From NCBI GenBank assembly GCA_023150805.1, contig JAKLKF010000003.1, positions 1-64,000 on the forward strand: a stretch of 64,000 nucleotides of DNA. Direction: 5' to 3'. How positions within the stretch are numbered: position 1 is the stretch's first letter; each line of letters starts with the position of its first letter. Source of the stretch: Myxococcota bacterium (GTDB lineage: Bacteria > Myxococcota_A > UBA796 > UBA2385). The notes under the pieces are model-generated. The model had not been told where the DNA came from and made no database searches. It saw nothing but the letters and a program-made list of their open reading frames with translations. A program made the position numbers and the translations under genes. Below are positions 17,382-25,958 of the stretch, piece after piece.

Positions 17382-18500
17382 ATGCCCGAGCCCTTCAAGA
17401 ACCTGATCTCGCCCGCGACGGTCGAGGCCTACGCCCAGGCGTTGCCCGCCCTGGCCCCGGGCTTCGACGCCGACGCCTTCCGCGCCGCCACCCTGCCCCA
17501 CCTGGAGGCGCGGGAGCTCAAGGACCGCGTCCGCCTGCTGGCCGACGCGCTGCACGCGCACCTGCCGGGCCCCTACCCCCAGGCGCTGGCCGCCCTGCTG
17601 GGCCTGGTGGGCCCCCCCGCCGATCTGGAGCAGAAGAACCAGTTCGCCTTCCAGCTCTGGCCGGTGACCGACTTCGTCGAGCGCTACGGGCTCTCCCACC
17701 CCGAGGCCTCGCTGGACGCCCTCCACACGCTCACCCAGCGCTTCTCCGGCGAGTTCGCGATCCGCCCCTACCTGCTGCGGCACCGCGAACAGACCCTGGC
17801 CCGCCTGCACACCTGGACAGAGGACCCCTCGCCCCACGTGCGCCGCCTGGTCAGCGAGGGCACCCGCACCCGCCTGCCCTGGGGCCAGCGCCTGCAGCCC
17901 TTCATCGACGACCCCGCGCCCGTGCTGGCCCTGCTCGAGGCCCTGCGCGCCGACCCCCACCCCTACGTGCGCCGCTCGGTGGCCAACAACCTCAACGACC
18001 TGTCCAAGGACCACCCCGCCCGGGTCGTCGCGACCTGCGACCGCTGGCTGCAGCAGGTCCAGGGCCCGCAGACCCGGGCCCTGGTGGACCGGGCCCTGCG
18101 CGGGCTGGTCAAGCAGGGCCGGGCCGACGCGCTGGCCCTGCACGGCGCGGGGGGCGCCGAGGGCCTGGCCCTGACCGCGCTCACCGTCAGCCCGCGGGTG
18201 GTGCTGGGCGGGCAGCTCGAGCTGGACTTCACCGTGCACAACCCCCACGACGCGCCGGTGCCCGCCGTGATCGACCTGGTGCTGCACTTCCGGAAGGCCG
18301 ACGGCTCGCTGCGCCCCAAGGTCTTCAAGGGCACGCGGCTGGACCTGCCTCCCGGCGCGCGCGCCGTGCACAAGCGCCTGCCCCTGCGCCCGGTCACGAC
18401 CCGCCGCCACCAACCGGGCACCCAGCGGGTCGAGGTCCAGGTGAACGGACGCGTCCTGGGCGGGGCCGACTTCGAGCTGGAGCTGGGGGATCCGGGCTGA
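17382..18500 (+). CDS. alkC: DNA alkylation repair protein AlkC with C-terminal Ig-like domain
   Basis: 372 aa. AlkC enzymes are HEAT-repeat DNA glycosylases that remove 3-methyl-purines. The start MPEPFKNLISPATVEAYA is typical, and the helical repeats contain TWTEDPSPHVRRLVSEGTR and DPHPYVRRSVANNLNDLSKD. From about residue 262 a beta-rich segment (LTVSPRVVLGGQLELDFTVH) forms an Ig-like domain, as in characterised AlkC proteins that have this extra DNA-contacting part. ATG at 17382, 31 bp after the phosphoesterase, so possibly cotranscribed. It ends six bases before a convergent gene. Confidence 0.85.
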   Translation: MPEPFKNLISPATVEAYAQALPALAPGFDADAFRAATLPHLEARELKDRVRLLADALHAHLPGPYPQALAALLGLVGPPADLEQKNQFAFQLWPVTDFVERYGLSHPEASLDALHTLTQRFSGEFAIRPYLLRHREQTLARLHTWTEDPSPHVRRLVSEGTRTRLPWGQRLQPFIDDPAPVLALLEALRADPHPYVRRSVANNLNDLSKDHPARVVATCDRWLQQVQGPQTRALVDRALRGLVKQGRADALALHGAGGAEGLALTALTVSPRVVLGGQLELDFTVHNPHDAPVPAVIDLVLHFRKADGSLRPKVFKGTRLDLPPGARAVHKRLPLRPVTTRRHQPGTQRVEVQVNGRVLGGADFELELGDPG

Positions 18501-18506
18501 GCGCCC

Positions 18507-18909
18507 TCACCAGCAGCCGATCTCCTGGACCTCGGTGCAGTACAGGTGCTGGCTGGCGAAGACGCAGACCTCTCCGGCCTGCTGGCAGTCGCACCACGCG
18601 TCGCTGCGGCAGCCGTCGTGCACGGTCGTGCAGGTGGGCGGGTCGTACAGCCGGGGCGCGTAGCTCTCGCAGACGGTGCCGGCGCGGGGCACCACGCAGG
18701 CCTGGCCCGCGGGGCAGTCGGCGTCGGATCGACAGTCGGCGGTCACGCAGGTGTGCACCGCCCAGCCGACGACGACCGGGTCCTCGCCGCACATGCAGAC
18801 CTGGCCCGGGCCGCAGTCGGCGTCGGTCGCCGTCGCCGGACCCGTCCGGGTCGGGGGGATCGCAGGCCAGCCAGCGGGAGAGGAGCGAGATCCACATCGT
18901 CGCCCCCAC
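18507..18909 (-). pseudogene. Cys-rich lipoprotein gene with one apparent frameshift
   Basis: The 3' frame encodes repeats of the form DADCPAGQACV and DAWCDCQQAGEVCV, closing with EIGCW; it continues upstream without a start through TDADCGPGQVCMC. A different frame supplies a plausible lipoprotein start, GTG at 18909 or ATG at 18897 (WISLLSRWLACDPPDPDG). Removing one C in the GACCGAC stretch near 18820-18840 joins the two into one Cys-rich lipoprotein of about 130 aa. This is either a real disruption or a single-base sequence error. Function unknown; such Cys/Asp repeats are common in surface proteins of these bacteria. Confidence 0.55.
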
Positions 18910-18917
18910 CTCCGAGC

Positions 18918-19217
18918 CTAAGCCCCCCCCTCCAGCTCTGCGACGATCCCTTCGAACAGGGCCTCGCCCGGGAAGGTGACCCGCACCTCGCCGTCGTGGC
19001 CGACCATGCCCAGCAGCACCTCGATGGCGCCGGCCAGGTCGCCCCCCTCGGCCTCGACCTCGATCACCTCGACCTCCTGTCCGGACTGCTCCGCCACCGC
19101 GCGCCCCGCCCGCGCCGCCTGCTCCGGGTCGGCGAAGGCCAGCACCACGCGCCGGTCGTCGGAGAGGTCGACGGTGACCAGGCCCGCGGGGCCCCAGGAC
19201 AGCAGCAGGTGGGGCAC
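18918..19217 (-). CDS. Small hypothetical protein downstream of alpha/beta hydrolase
   Basis: 99 aa, acidic, mixed alpha/beta, no signal peptide or membrane helix. It starts VTVDLSDDRRVVLAFADPEQ and has no motif I recognise. GTG at 19217 follows TGAGGTCCCC, which resembles the strong ribosome-site pattern used elsewhere here, and it lies seven bases after the hydrolase stop, so the two genes form an operon. The function is probably linked to the hydrolase but cannot be named. Confidence 0.6.
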   Translation of the reverse strand: MPHLLLSWGPAGLVTVDLSDDRRVVLAFADPEQAARAGRAVAEQSGQEVEVIEVEAEGGDLAGAIEVLLGMVGHDGEVRVTFPGEALFEGIVAELEGGA

Positions 19218-19224
19218 GGGGACC

Positions 19225-20085
19225 TCAGGCGGCCAGGCGGTGGGGAGGCAGGTCGGCCAGGAAGGCGAGCAGCCGGCGCGCGACCTCGTCGGCGTGGGTG
19301 ACGAAGGGCACGTGGCCCTGGCCCAGGGGCTCCTCGACGGCGGCGTGGCCGGGCAGGTGCCGGCGCCAGAAGGCCAGGTGCTCGCGCGGCAGCACCGCCT
19401 CCTGCTGGCCCCAGGAGAGCAGGACCGGCATCGAGAGATCCCGCAGCTCCACCGGGTGGAGCAGGTCGGCGGGGCGCAGGTCGGCCAGGAGCTGGCGCAC
19501 GTGCAGGCGCAGGGTGCGCTCGCGCAGGCCCCAGGCCATCAAGGGCCGCAGCGGGTGGCCAGCGCGGAAGGCGCGGTCGATGAAGGCGGCGGCGTCGGAG
19601 AAGTCGCGCAGGTCGAAGGTCCGCCGCAGCCCCTGCAGGCCCGCGTCGTCCCAGGGGCCGCCGGCCGGCGACAGCAGGAACAGGGCGCGGACGCGCTCGG
19701 GCGCGACGTTGGCCCAGCGCACGGCGGCCAGCCCGCCCATCGAGCTGCCGACGACGACCATCGGCTCGTCGCCCACCTGCTGCAGGGCGTGCAGCAGGCC
19801 GCGGTGCATCGCCTCGCTGGTCAGGCCCGCGCTGGGCACCTCGGACAGGCCGTGGCCGGGCATGTCGACGGCGACCAGGCCGCGCACCTCGGCGCGGATG
19901 CGGCGGATCAGCGGGTACCAGTCGGCGGCGCTGGCCGTGATGCCGTGCAGCAGCAGGACCGGCGGCAGGGCGCCCTTGCCGGGGACCTCGATGACGTGGG
20001 CCCGGCCGACGACGGTGCGCACGAAGCGGCTCTGGCCGCCCATGGCGCGCAGCACCTGGACCTGGAAGCTGTCGGCGAGGGTCAC
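19225..20085 (-). CDS. Alpha/beta-hydrolase fold enzyme
   Basis: 286 aa, cytoplasmic. The oxyanion segment LLLHGITASAADW, the acid-region VDMPGHG, the nucleophile elbow VGSSMGG, and late LGQGHVPFVTH (catalytic His) are all present, so it should be an active serine hydrolase of the esterase/lactonase type. The substrate is unknown. GTG at 20085 has GGAG five bases upstream. The 99-aa gene follows directly. The 68 bp on its 5' side separate it from another minus-strand gene. Confidence 0.82.
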   Translation of the reverse strand: MTLADSFQVQVLRAMGGQSRFVRTVVGRAHVIEVPGKGALPPVLLLHGITASAADWYPLIRRIRAEVRGLVAVDMPGHGLSEVPSAGLTSEAMHRGLLHALQQVGDEPMVVVGSSMGGLAAVRWANVAPERVRALFLLSPAGGPWDDAGLQGLRRTFDLRDFSDAAAFIDRAFRAGHPLRPLMAWGLRERTLRLHVRQLLADLRPADLLHPVELRDLSMPVLLSWGQQEAVLPREHLAFWRRHLPGHAAVEEPLGQGHVPFVTHADEVARRLLAFLADLPPHRLAA

Positions 20086-20153
20086 GCGGCTCCGGGGGAG
20101 AGGGCGCGCGCATCATAGCGGGGCGCGCGGCGAGCGCCCGCGGTTCGCCAGGG

Positions 20154-20741
20154 TCACCGCGGGCGGCCGTCTCCCCCCCAGGCCAGGGGCAAGGGCGGGT
20201 GCAGGCGGCGGTGGTCGTTGACCAGCGCGAAGGCGCGGGCGCCGACGTCCTGCCCGGCCTGGAGCGTGGCCATGACCTGCTCCACCGGGCCGAAGCGACA
20301 GGAGAAGGTCTCCTTCATGCCGACGTCGTGGCAGGTCCGGAAGCGCCCCCAGCCCGACGGGGGACCGTCAGCCAGGCGCACCGGCGCGCGCTCCAGGTCG
20401 GGGAAGCCGTCCTCGTCCACGGGCAGGTACAGCTCGTCGCGCGGGTCGAGGGAGCGGTGCACCCGGCCCTGCCGGAAGCACAGCCAGCGCCGCCCCTCCT
20501 CGCTCCCGAGCCCGTGCGCGACGCCCACGTCGTGGCCGCCGAAGGACATGTGCGCGGCCACCTGGTCCAGGTCGAGCTCCAGCGGTTGCCCGTCCAGGTC
20601 CCGGAAGACGACCAGGCAGGCCCCCGCCTCTTCCAGCGGGACCAGCACGGCGACCACCGACGGGGCGGGCGGCGCCACCTCGACCAGGCCACGGGCGACG
20701 GTCTCGGGGGAGAGGTTGGGCACGATCAGCACGGCGCGCAT
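20154..20741 (-). CDS. Hypothetical cytoplasmic protein
   Basis: 195 aa with no signal peptide, membrane helix or motif I recognise. Visible features are a hydrophobic beta-like N-terminus (MRAVLIVPNLSPETVARG), a middle with AAHMSFGGHDVGVAHG, and a Trp/Pro-rich end. Translation from ATG at 20741 is preferred: GGGAG is six bases upstream, while the much longer open frame beyond it is antisense to the acyl-CoA synthetase. It is divergent from that gene across 147 bp. Function unknown. Confidence 0.6.
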   Translation of the reverse strand: MRAVLIVPNLSPETVARGLVEVAPPAPSVVAVLVPLEEAGACLVVFRDLDGQPLELDLDQVAAHMSFGGHDVGVAHGLGSEEGRRWLCFRQGRVHRSLDPRDELYLPVDEDGFPDLERAPVRLADGPPSGWGRFRTCHDVGMKETFSCRFGPVEQVMATLQAGQDVGARAFALVNDHRRLHPPLPLAWGGDGRPR

Positions 20742-20888
20742 CGGGGGCTCCCGGCCGGAGGAGGCATGCTCCGACGACGAGCAAGGGCTTATCTGGAAGC
20801 GGGGCGCCGGGAAGGCGCGGACTGTGACCGGCCACCGCCCGCCTCTGTCGCACCGCCGCGCTAAGGGGCGCCCCCCCCGGAGCCCCCC

Positions 20889-23021
20889 ATGGACGATCGC
20901 GCCGACCCCGCCCCCCGCGACCTGACCCCCATCCTGCGCCCGCGCAGCGTCGCAGTGGTGGGCGCCAGCAGCCGTCCCGGCACCATCGGCGCCGAGATCG
21001 TGCGCAACCTGGTCGTGCACGGCTTCCAGGGCCCGGTCTACCCGGTGCACCGCCAGGCCCACGCCGTGCAGTCGATCAAGGCCTGGCGCGACATCCGCGA
21101 CATCCCCGACCCCATCGACCTGGCCGTCCTGGTCGTGCCCCAGCCCCAGGTGCTGGAGGTGGCGACCGCCTGCGCGGAGAAGGGGGTGCGCGGCATGGTG
21201 GTCATCACCGCGGGCTTCAAGGAGGCCGGCGCGCAGGGGCTGCAGGACGAGCAGGCCTTGACCGCGCTCTGCCGCCAGCATGGCATCGCGCTGATCGGCC
21301 CCAACTGCCTGGGCGTGGTCAGCACCGATCCGGACACGCTGCTGGACGCCACCTTCGCGCCCACCTTCCCGCCGGCCGGCACCGTCGCGGTCGCCAGCCA
21401 GTCCGGCGCGCTGGGCGTGGCCATGCTCGACTATGCCCGCGAGCTGAACATCGGCGTCTCCGACTTCGTGAGCATGGGCAACAAGGCCGACGTCTCGGGC
21501 AACGACCTGATCGCGTGGTGGCAGGCCGATCCCCGCACCAAGGTCATCCTCCTGTACCTGGAGAGCTTCGGCAACCCCCGGCGCTTCGCCTCGCTGGCCC
21601 GGCAGGTGGCGCGCACCAAGCCCATCGTCACGGTCAAGTCCGGCCGCAGCCGTCGCGGCAACCTGGCGGCCAGCAGCCACACCGGCAGCCTGGCGGGCGC
21701 CGACGTGGCGGTGCAGGCCCTGGTGGACGAGGCCGGCGTGATCCGCGTGGACACGGTGGACGAGCTGTTCGACATGGCCGCGTTCCTGGCCCACCAGCCG
21801 GTGCCCGCCGGCCGTCGCGTCGCCATCCTGACCAACGCCGGCGGCCCGGGCATCCTGGCCACCGACGCCGCCGAGGCCTGGGGCCTGGAGGTGCCCGACC
21901 TGCCCGAGGAGACGCGCCAGGGCCTGCAGGCCTTCCTGCCGGCCGCCGCCAGCGTGCGCAACCCGGTCGACATGATCGCCAGCGCCACGCCCGAGCACTA
22001 CGAGCGCGCGATCCGGCTGCTGCTGGACTGCCCCGAGGTCGACGCGCTGATCGTGCTGTTCGTGCCGCCGATCATCACCGATCCCAGCCAGGTCGGGCAG
22101 GCGATCGCCCGGGGCGCGGCGGGCGCCAGCAAGCCGGTCCTGTCCTGCTTCATGGGCCGCCACGGCGTGCCCGAGGGCCTGTCCACGCTCGCGGCGGCGC
22201 ACATCCCCTCCTACGCCTTCCCCGAGTCGGCCGTGCGCGTGCTGGCCCGGGCCTCGCGCTACGGCGCCTGGCGCCAGCGGCCCGAGGGCACCGTCCAGGT
22301 CCCCGCCGGGGTCGACCTGCCCGCCGCCTGCGCCCTCGTCCAGGCGTTCCGGGACCGGGTGGGCGCCGGCTGGCTGCCCCCCGCCCAGGTCGACGCCCTG
22401 CTGGCGGCCATCGGCGTGCGCACCCCCGGCGGCCGGGTCGCTGCCACCCCCGGCCAGGCCGCCCAGGTCGCCCGGGAGCTGGGCTTCCCGGTCGTCGCCA
22501 AGCTGGTCAGCGACACGATCACCCACAAGTCCGACGTCGGCGGGGTCAAGGTGGACCTGCGGCACGAGGGCGACGTCTTCGCCGCCTGGGAGCAGGTCCA
22601 GGCCGCCCTGGCCGAGCGGGGGCAGTCCGACCAGATGCAGGGCATGTTGATCCAGCCCCTGGTCCGGGGCGGCGTCGAGTGCCTGGTCGGCCTGACCCGC
22701 GACCCGGTCTACGGACCCCTGCTGGCCTTCGGCCTGGGCGGCGTGCACGTCGAGCTGCTCAAGGACGTGCGCTTCCGGATCCCGCCGCTGTCCGACGTGG
22801 CAGCCGCCGACCTGGTGCGGTCGATCCAGGGCTTCCCGCTGCTGGATGGCTTCCGGGGCGCCGCGCCGGCGGACGTGCCGGCGGTCGAGGACCTGCTGCT
22901 GCGCGTGAGCGCCCTGGTCGAGGCCTGCCCGGCCATCGCCGAGCTGGACCTGAACCCGGTCAAGGTGCTGCCGCGGGGCCAGGGCACCATCTGCGTCGAC
23001 GCCCGCGTGCGGGTGGGCTGA
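20889..23021 (+). CDS. ADP-forming acyl-CoA synthetase (acetate-CoA ligase type)
   Basis: 710 aa, the usual length for the fused alpha-beta form. It interconverts acyl-CoA + ADP + Pi with acid + CoA + ATP. The N-terminal CoA-binding Rossmann part starts RPRSVAVVGASSRPGTIG; the phospho-His region is SSHTGSLAGAD (near 265); the C-terminal ATP-grasp half holds FPVVAKLVSDTITHKSDVGG and closes with ELDLNPVKVL. There is no attached GNAT domain, unlike many bacterial homologues; an unlinked GNAT-cyclic-nucleotide protein lies 12 kb away. ATG with GGAG upstream. Substrate (acetate or other short acid) not decided. Confidence 0.9.
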   Translation: MDDRADPAPRDLTPILRPRSVAVVGASSRPGTIGAEIVRNLVVHGFQGPVYPVHRQAHAVQSIKAWRDIRDIPDPIDLAVLVVPQPQVLEVATACAEKGVRGMVVITAGFKEAGAQGLQDEQALTALCRQHGIALIGPNCLGVVSTDPDTLLDATFAPTFPPAGTVAVASQSGALGVAMLDYARELNIGVSDFVSMGNKADVSGNDLIAWWQADPRTKVILLYLESFGNPRRFASLARQVARTKPIVTVKSGRSRRGNLAASSHTGSLAGADVAVQALVDEAGVIRVDTVDELFDMAAFLAHQPVPAGRRVAILTNAGGPGILATDAAEAWGLEVPDLPEETRQGLQAFLPAAASVRNPVDMIASATPEHYERAIRLLLDCPEVDALIVLFVPPIITDPSQVGQAIARGAAGASKPVLSCFMGRHGVPEGLSTLAAAHIPSYAFPESAVRVLARASRYGAWRQRPEGTVQVPAGVDLPAACALVQAFRDRVGAGWLPPAQVDALLAAIGVRTPGGRVAATPGQAAQVARELGFPVVAKLVSDTITHKSDVGGVKVDLRHEGDVFAAWEQVQAALAERGQSDQMQGMLIQPLVRGGVECLVGLTRDPVYGPLLAFGLGGVHVELLKDVRFRIPPLSDVAAADLVRSIQGFPLLDGFRGAAPADVPAVEDLLLRVSALVEACPAIAELDLNPVKVLPRGQGTICVDARVRVG

Positions 23022-23054
23022 CGCCGGGCCCCGGACCTGCGCGGGCGCTCAGCC
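23016..23054. terminator. Hairpin spanning both stops of a convergent pair
   Basis: GGCTGACGCC (23016-23025) pairs with GGCGCTCAGCC (23044-23054), ten pairs with one bulged base and an 18-nt loop. Both TGA stops lie in the stem. Probable bidirectional terminator for the acyl-CoA synthetase and the MopE-like lipoprotein gene. Confidence 0.45.
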
Positions 23055-24155
23055 GCCGAAGTCGCTCGGGTCCATGGCGAAGAAGCCGCCGTAGCTGTTC
23101 AGCTCGCGGGTCTCGGCCACGGTGCCGTCGCTCAGGATGTCCTCGGAGTAGACGACGCCGAGCCCGGGCGCGATGTACCAGGTCACCGTGCCGGTCCGAT
23201 CCCCGAAGTAGCCCGAGTAGTCCGTCACGCTGTAGACGACCTGCACGGGCATGGTGGCGAAGATGCCCGCCACGGTCGTGATGTTGTCCTCGGCCAGGAC
23301 CGTCGCCGTGCCCGACACCGTCCACAGCGTGCCGCTGGTCGGATCGTTGGCGTCGTAGGCGATGTCCCACTTGCTGCCCTCGACCATCAGCTCCTGGGGC
23401 AGCGCCCGGATGCTGGGCGCGGTGAAGGTGACGCTGGCCAGGTCGAAGCCCATGGTGGCGACGCTGTAGCCGTCGACCGTCACCTGGCCGCTGCCGTCGC
23501 AGTCCCAGCTCTCCTTGATGGTCATGCCGCCGCCGGCGCCGTCGTCCAGGGTCCGGGTCAGCGTGACCGAGCCGGCCGAGCTGTAGCCGTCGAGCGTGTC
23601 CTGCTCGATGTAGCTCATCCCGTCCAGGAAGAAGGTGTCGTAGGTGCGGTAGGAGCTGCTGCTGTTGGACATCGGCGCGTAGACGTTGCAGTAGGCATCC
23701 TCGTCCACGGCGTCGTCGCAGTCGTTGTCCTGGCCGTCGACCCGCTCCTCGCTGGCGCCGGGGTACACCGACGCGTCGTCGTCGTCGCAGTCGTCGCCGC
23801 CCAGGTCGGTCGGGTAGTACCCGTCCCCGTCGCAGTCGTCGTCGTCGTCGTCCTCGCAGTTGCTGTCGACGCCGTCGTAGCACTCGTCCGGCGCGCCCGG
23901 GTAGACGGTCTCGTCGGCGTCGTTGCAGTCCCCGGCCTCGACCGTCCAGCCGTCCAGGTCGGCGTCGGTGCCGCTGGTGCCGCCGTCCCCGCCGGTGCCC
24001 CCGTCGCCGCCGGTGCCCCCGTCGCCCCCGGTGCCCCCGTCGGCGGTCCCACCGCCGTCCCCGCCGGTGCCGGTGTCGTCGATGGTCACGTCGCTGGAGA
24101 TCTTGCCGCCGCAGGCCGACAGGACCAGGGCGAGGGCGAGCAGGTGGCGGGTCAT
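23049..24155 (-). CDS. Lipoprotein with Gly/Thr/Asp repeats and MopE-like metal motifs
   Basis: 368 aa. Lipobox LSAC, then a low-complexity linker with tandem GGTGGD units encoded by a 15-bp DNA repeat (about 23985-24040). Two MopE-type motifs follow (GDCNDADETVYPGA and DDCDDDDASVYPGA), then a ~210-residue beta-rich domain with no family I recognise, containing many Thr/Ser/Tyr. MopE motifs bind calcium or copper in known proteins. It should be an outer-surface lipoprotein; the ligand of the C-terminal domain is unknown. ATG at 24155 has GGAG seven or eight bases upstream. Confidence 0.83.
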   Translation of the reverse strand: MTRHLLALALVLSACGGKISSDVTIDDTGTGGDGGGTADGGTGGDGGTGGDGGTGGDGGTSGTDADLDGWTVEAGDCNDADETVYPGAPDECYDGVDSNCEDDDDDDCDGDGYYPTDLGGDDCDDDDASVYPGASEERVDGQDNDCDDAVDEDAYCNVYAPMSNSSSSYRTYDTFFLDGMSYIEQDTLDGYSSAGSVTLTRTLDDGAGGGMTIKESWDCDGSGQVTVDGYSVATMGFDLASVTFTAPSIRALPQELMVEGSKWDIAYDANDPTSGTLWTVSGTATVLAEDNITTVAGIFATMPVQVVYSVTDYSGYFGDRTGTVTWYIAPGLGVVYSEDILSDGTVAETRELNSYGGFFAMDPSDFGG

Positions 24156-24218
24156 GAGGGCTCCTCCGGGAGAAGGCCGCAGCCTATCCGGAGACTCCCC
24201 GACCCGCCCGTTCCCTCC

Positions 24219-25394
24219 TCAACAGCCGCCGCCCTTCTTGACGGCGCGCGCGACCGCGGTCGGCTTCGCCACCACCGGCGGCGGAGGCGCCTTGCTTCCG
24301 GTGAGCTGGCCATGCAGCGCGGCGAGGTGCCGGTAGCGCTCCACCGCCTCGGGGGTCGCCTCGGCCGGCGGGACCGGCGCCGTCAGGACCGAGGCCTGGA
24401 AGGCGGCCCAGCCGCCGCGGAGGACCGCCACCTCGCCGGGCCAGCGCTCGGCCGCGGCGGGCAGCCCGGCCAGGTCGCCTTCGCCGTACAGGACCAGTCG
24501 TCGGGTGGCCGACAGGTCGGCGATGAAGGCGGCGGCGGGATCCTCGGCGGGCAGGCACAGGGCGCCGGGGACCCGGGCGGCCTCGCAGGCCGTCGTCGGG
24601 CGCAGGTCGACGATCCACAGGCCGTGCGGGTCGACGACCAGGGCCTCGGCCAGCGCGACGGCGTCCTGCGCGACCGGGACCCGCGCGGTCGGGGCGACGG
24701 GCTCGACCTGGGGCAGGGCCAGGCTGGCGATGCCCAGGGCCGAGGTGGCGCCCAGCAGCCCGAAGACCAGGTTGCGGCGCGGGGCCGAGGAGGCGGGGGG
24801 GGCCATGCCCGCGCGGCGGGAGAAGAAGGCCTCGCCCTTCTCGGCCAGCAGGAAGGCGCCGACGGCCATGGCGACCACGCCGGTGGCGACGACCGCCCAG
24901 GGCAGCCCGAGCAGCTGGGGCAGGGTCAGCGGGCCCATGGCACCCTGGGTGTAGAAGCCCTCGAGCCAGGGCCAGGCCACGGCGAAGACCAGCCCGCCGG
25001 CCATGGTGCCCAGGATGCTGAACCAGCCGTCGCGGTTGCCCGACCCGGCCGCGACCAGGGCCGTGCCGGGGCAGTAGCCGCTGACCGCGAAGCCCACGCC
25101 CAGCATCAGGCCGCCGACCAGCTGCGGCAGCCAGAAGGTGTCGGGGATGGTGATGCCGGCGATGTCCACGACCCCCACGCCGCTGAGCAGGCCCAGGCCC
25201 GCCGTCGCCGTGGCAATGGCCGTGAACATCACCTTGAGCACCCGGTTGTCCGTCCCGTAGAACTGGCTGACCAGGATGCTGGCCCGGCCGAAGCCCGAGC
25301 GCTCCAGGATGAAGCCGAAGCCCACGCCGATGAAGGCGGCCATGGCCATGGCGGTGGCGTAGCTGAAGACGTCGTTTCCGTAGAGGGGCAGCAT
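24219..25394 (-). CDS. YeeE/YedE sulfur transporter fused to a degenerate rhodanese domain
   Basis: 391 aa. The first ~175 residues form a YeeE/YedE (TsuA/PmpB-like) membrane domain with the conserved VSGYCPGTALVA Cys. A further helix leads to a rhodanese-like domain (IVDLRP..., then VLYGEGDLAG). The rhodanese catalytic Cys loop is replaced by GEGD, so ordinary sulfurtransferase activity is not expected. The protein ends KKGGGC, a free Cys on a flexible tail. ATG at 25394 has GGAGG five bases upstream, inside the end of the preceding gene. It is the last gene of the sulfur operon; sulfur import for persulfide chemistry is the likely role. Confidence 0.83.
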   Translation of the reverse strand: MLPLYGNDVFSYATAMAMAAFIGVGFGFILERSGFGRASILVSQFYGTDNRVLKVMFTAIATATAGLGLLSGVGVVDIAGITIPDTFWLPQLVGGLMLGVGFAVSGYCPGTALVAAGSGNRDGWFSILGTMAGGLVFAVAWPWLEGFYTQGAMGPLTLPQLLGLPWAVVATGVVAMAVGAFLLAEKGEAFFSRRAGMAPPASSAPRRNLVFGLLGATSALGIASLALPQVEPVAPTARVPVAQDAVALAEALVVDPHGLWIVDLRPTTACEAARVPGALCLPAEDPAAAFIADLSATRRLVLYGEGDLAGLPAAAERWPGEVAVLRGGWAAFQASVLTAPVPPAEATPEAVERYRHLAALHGQLTGSKAPPPPVVAKPTAVARAVKKGGGC

Positions 25395-25396
25395 GG

Positions 25397-25942
25397 CTAC
25401 CTCCACGCCTTGCGGATGAGAGGTGCGGTGGCGTAGGCGCCGGCGAACACCGCCATCATGAAGATCCAGGACCCGACGGACAGTACGGTGCCGCCGGTCA
25501 GCGCCTGGCCCGAGGTGCAGCCGCGCGCCAGGCGGGCGGCGAAGCCCATGAGCATCCCGCCGGCCACGGCCATGAACAGTCGCGTGCCGACCGAGATGCC
25601 CGGCCCCTTGTCGACGTGGTTGCGCAGCAGCCGGCCGCCGCTGTAGGCGCCCAGCACGCCGCCCAGGAACACGCCCACCACCTCGAAGAACATCCAGTCT
25701 TCCAGGATGGACAGACCCGGGCCCAGGTAGGGCGCGATGTAGCCGTTGCCCGCCGCCCAGTCCGGCGCCACGGTGGCGACGGCCAGGTAGGCCAGCCGCA
25801 GGGGGCCGCTGCTGCCGCCCAGGCCCCAGCCGAAGAGCAGGTAGGTGGCGAGCAGGAGCAGGCCCAGCGCGAAGCCGGCCAGGTAGGGGTTCCAGAAGGG
25901 GCGCGCGGTCGGCGTGACGGCGGCGGCGGAGTCGGTGTGCAT
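25397..25942 (-). CDS. YeeE/YedE-family sulfur transporter (first half-pair)
   Basis: 181 aa inner-membrane protein with five or six helices. The signature ARLARGCTSGQALTGG carries the conserved Cys thought to hand on sulfur in this family (TsuA imports thiosulfate; PmpA/B-type pairs work side by side). With the next gene it forms such a pair, one with GCTSGQAL and the other with GYCPGTAL. ATG at 25942; 16 bp after the NrfD-like gene, two bases before the partner start. It probably feeds or retrieves sulfur species for the upstream reductase. Confidence 0.85.
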   Translation of the reverse strand: MHTDSAAAVTPTARPFWNPYLAGFALGLLLLATYLLFGWGLGGSSGPLRLAYLAVATVAPDWAAGNGYIAPYLGPGLSILEDWMFFEVVGVFLGGVLGAYSGGRLLRNHVDKGPGISVGTRLFMAVAGGMLMGFAARLARGCTSGQALTGGTVLSVGSWIFMMAVFAGAYATAPLIRKAWR

Positions 25943-25958
25943 GGAGATCCCCTCTCGG

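Noticed and set aside
20742-22748. Long minus-strand extension of the 195-aa hypothetical protein
   Set aside because: It is antisense to the acyl-CoA synthetase; the ATG at 20741 has its own ribosome site.
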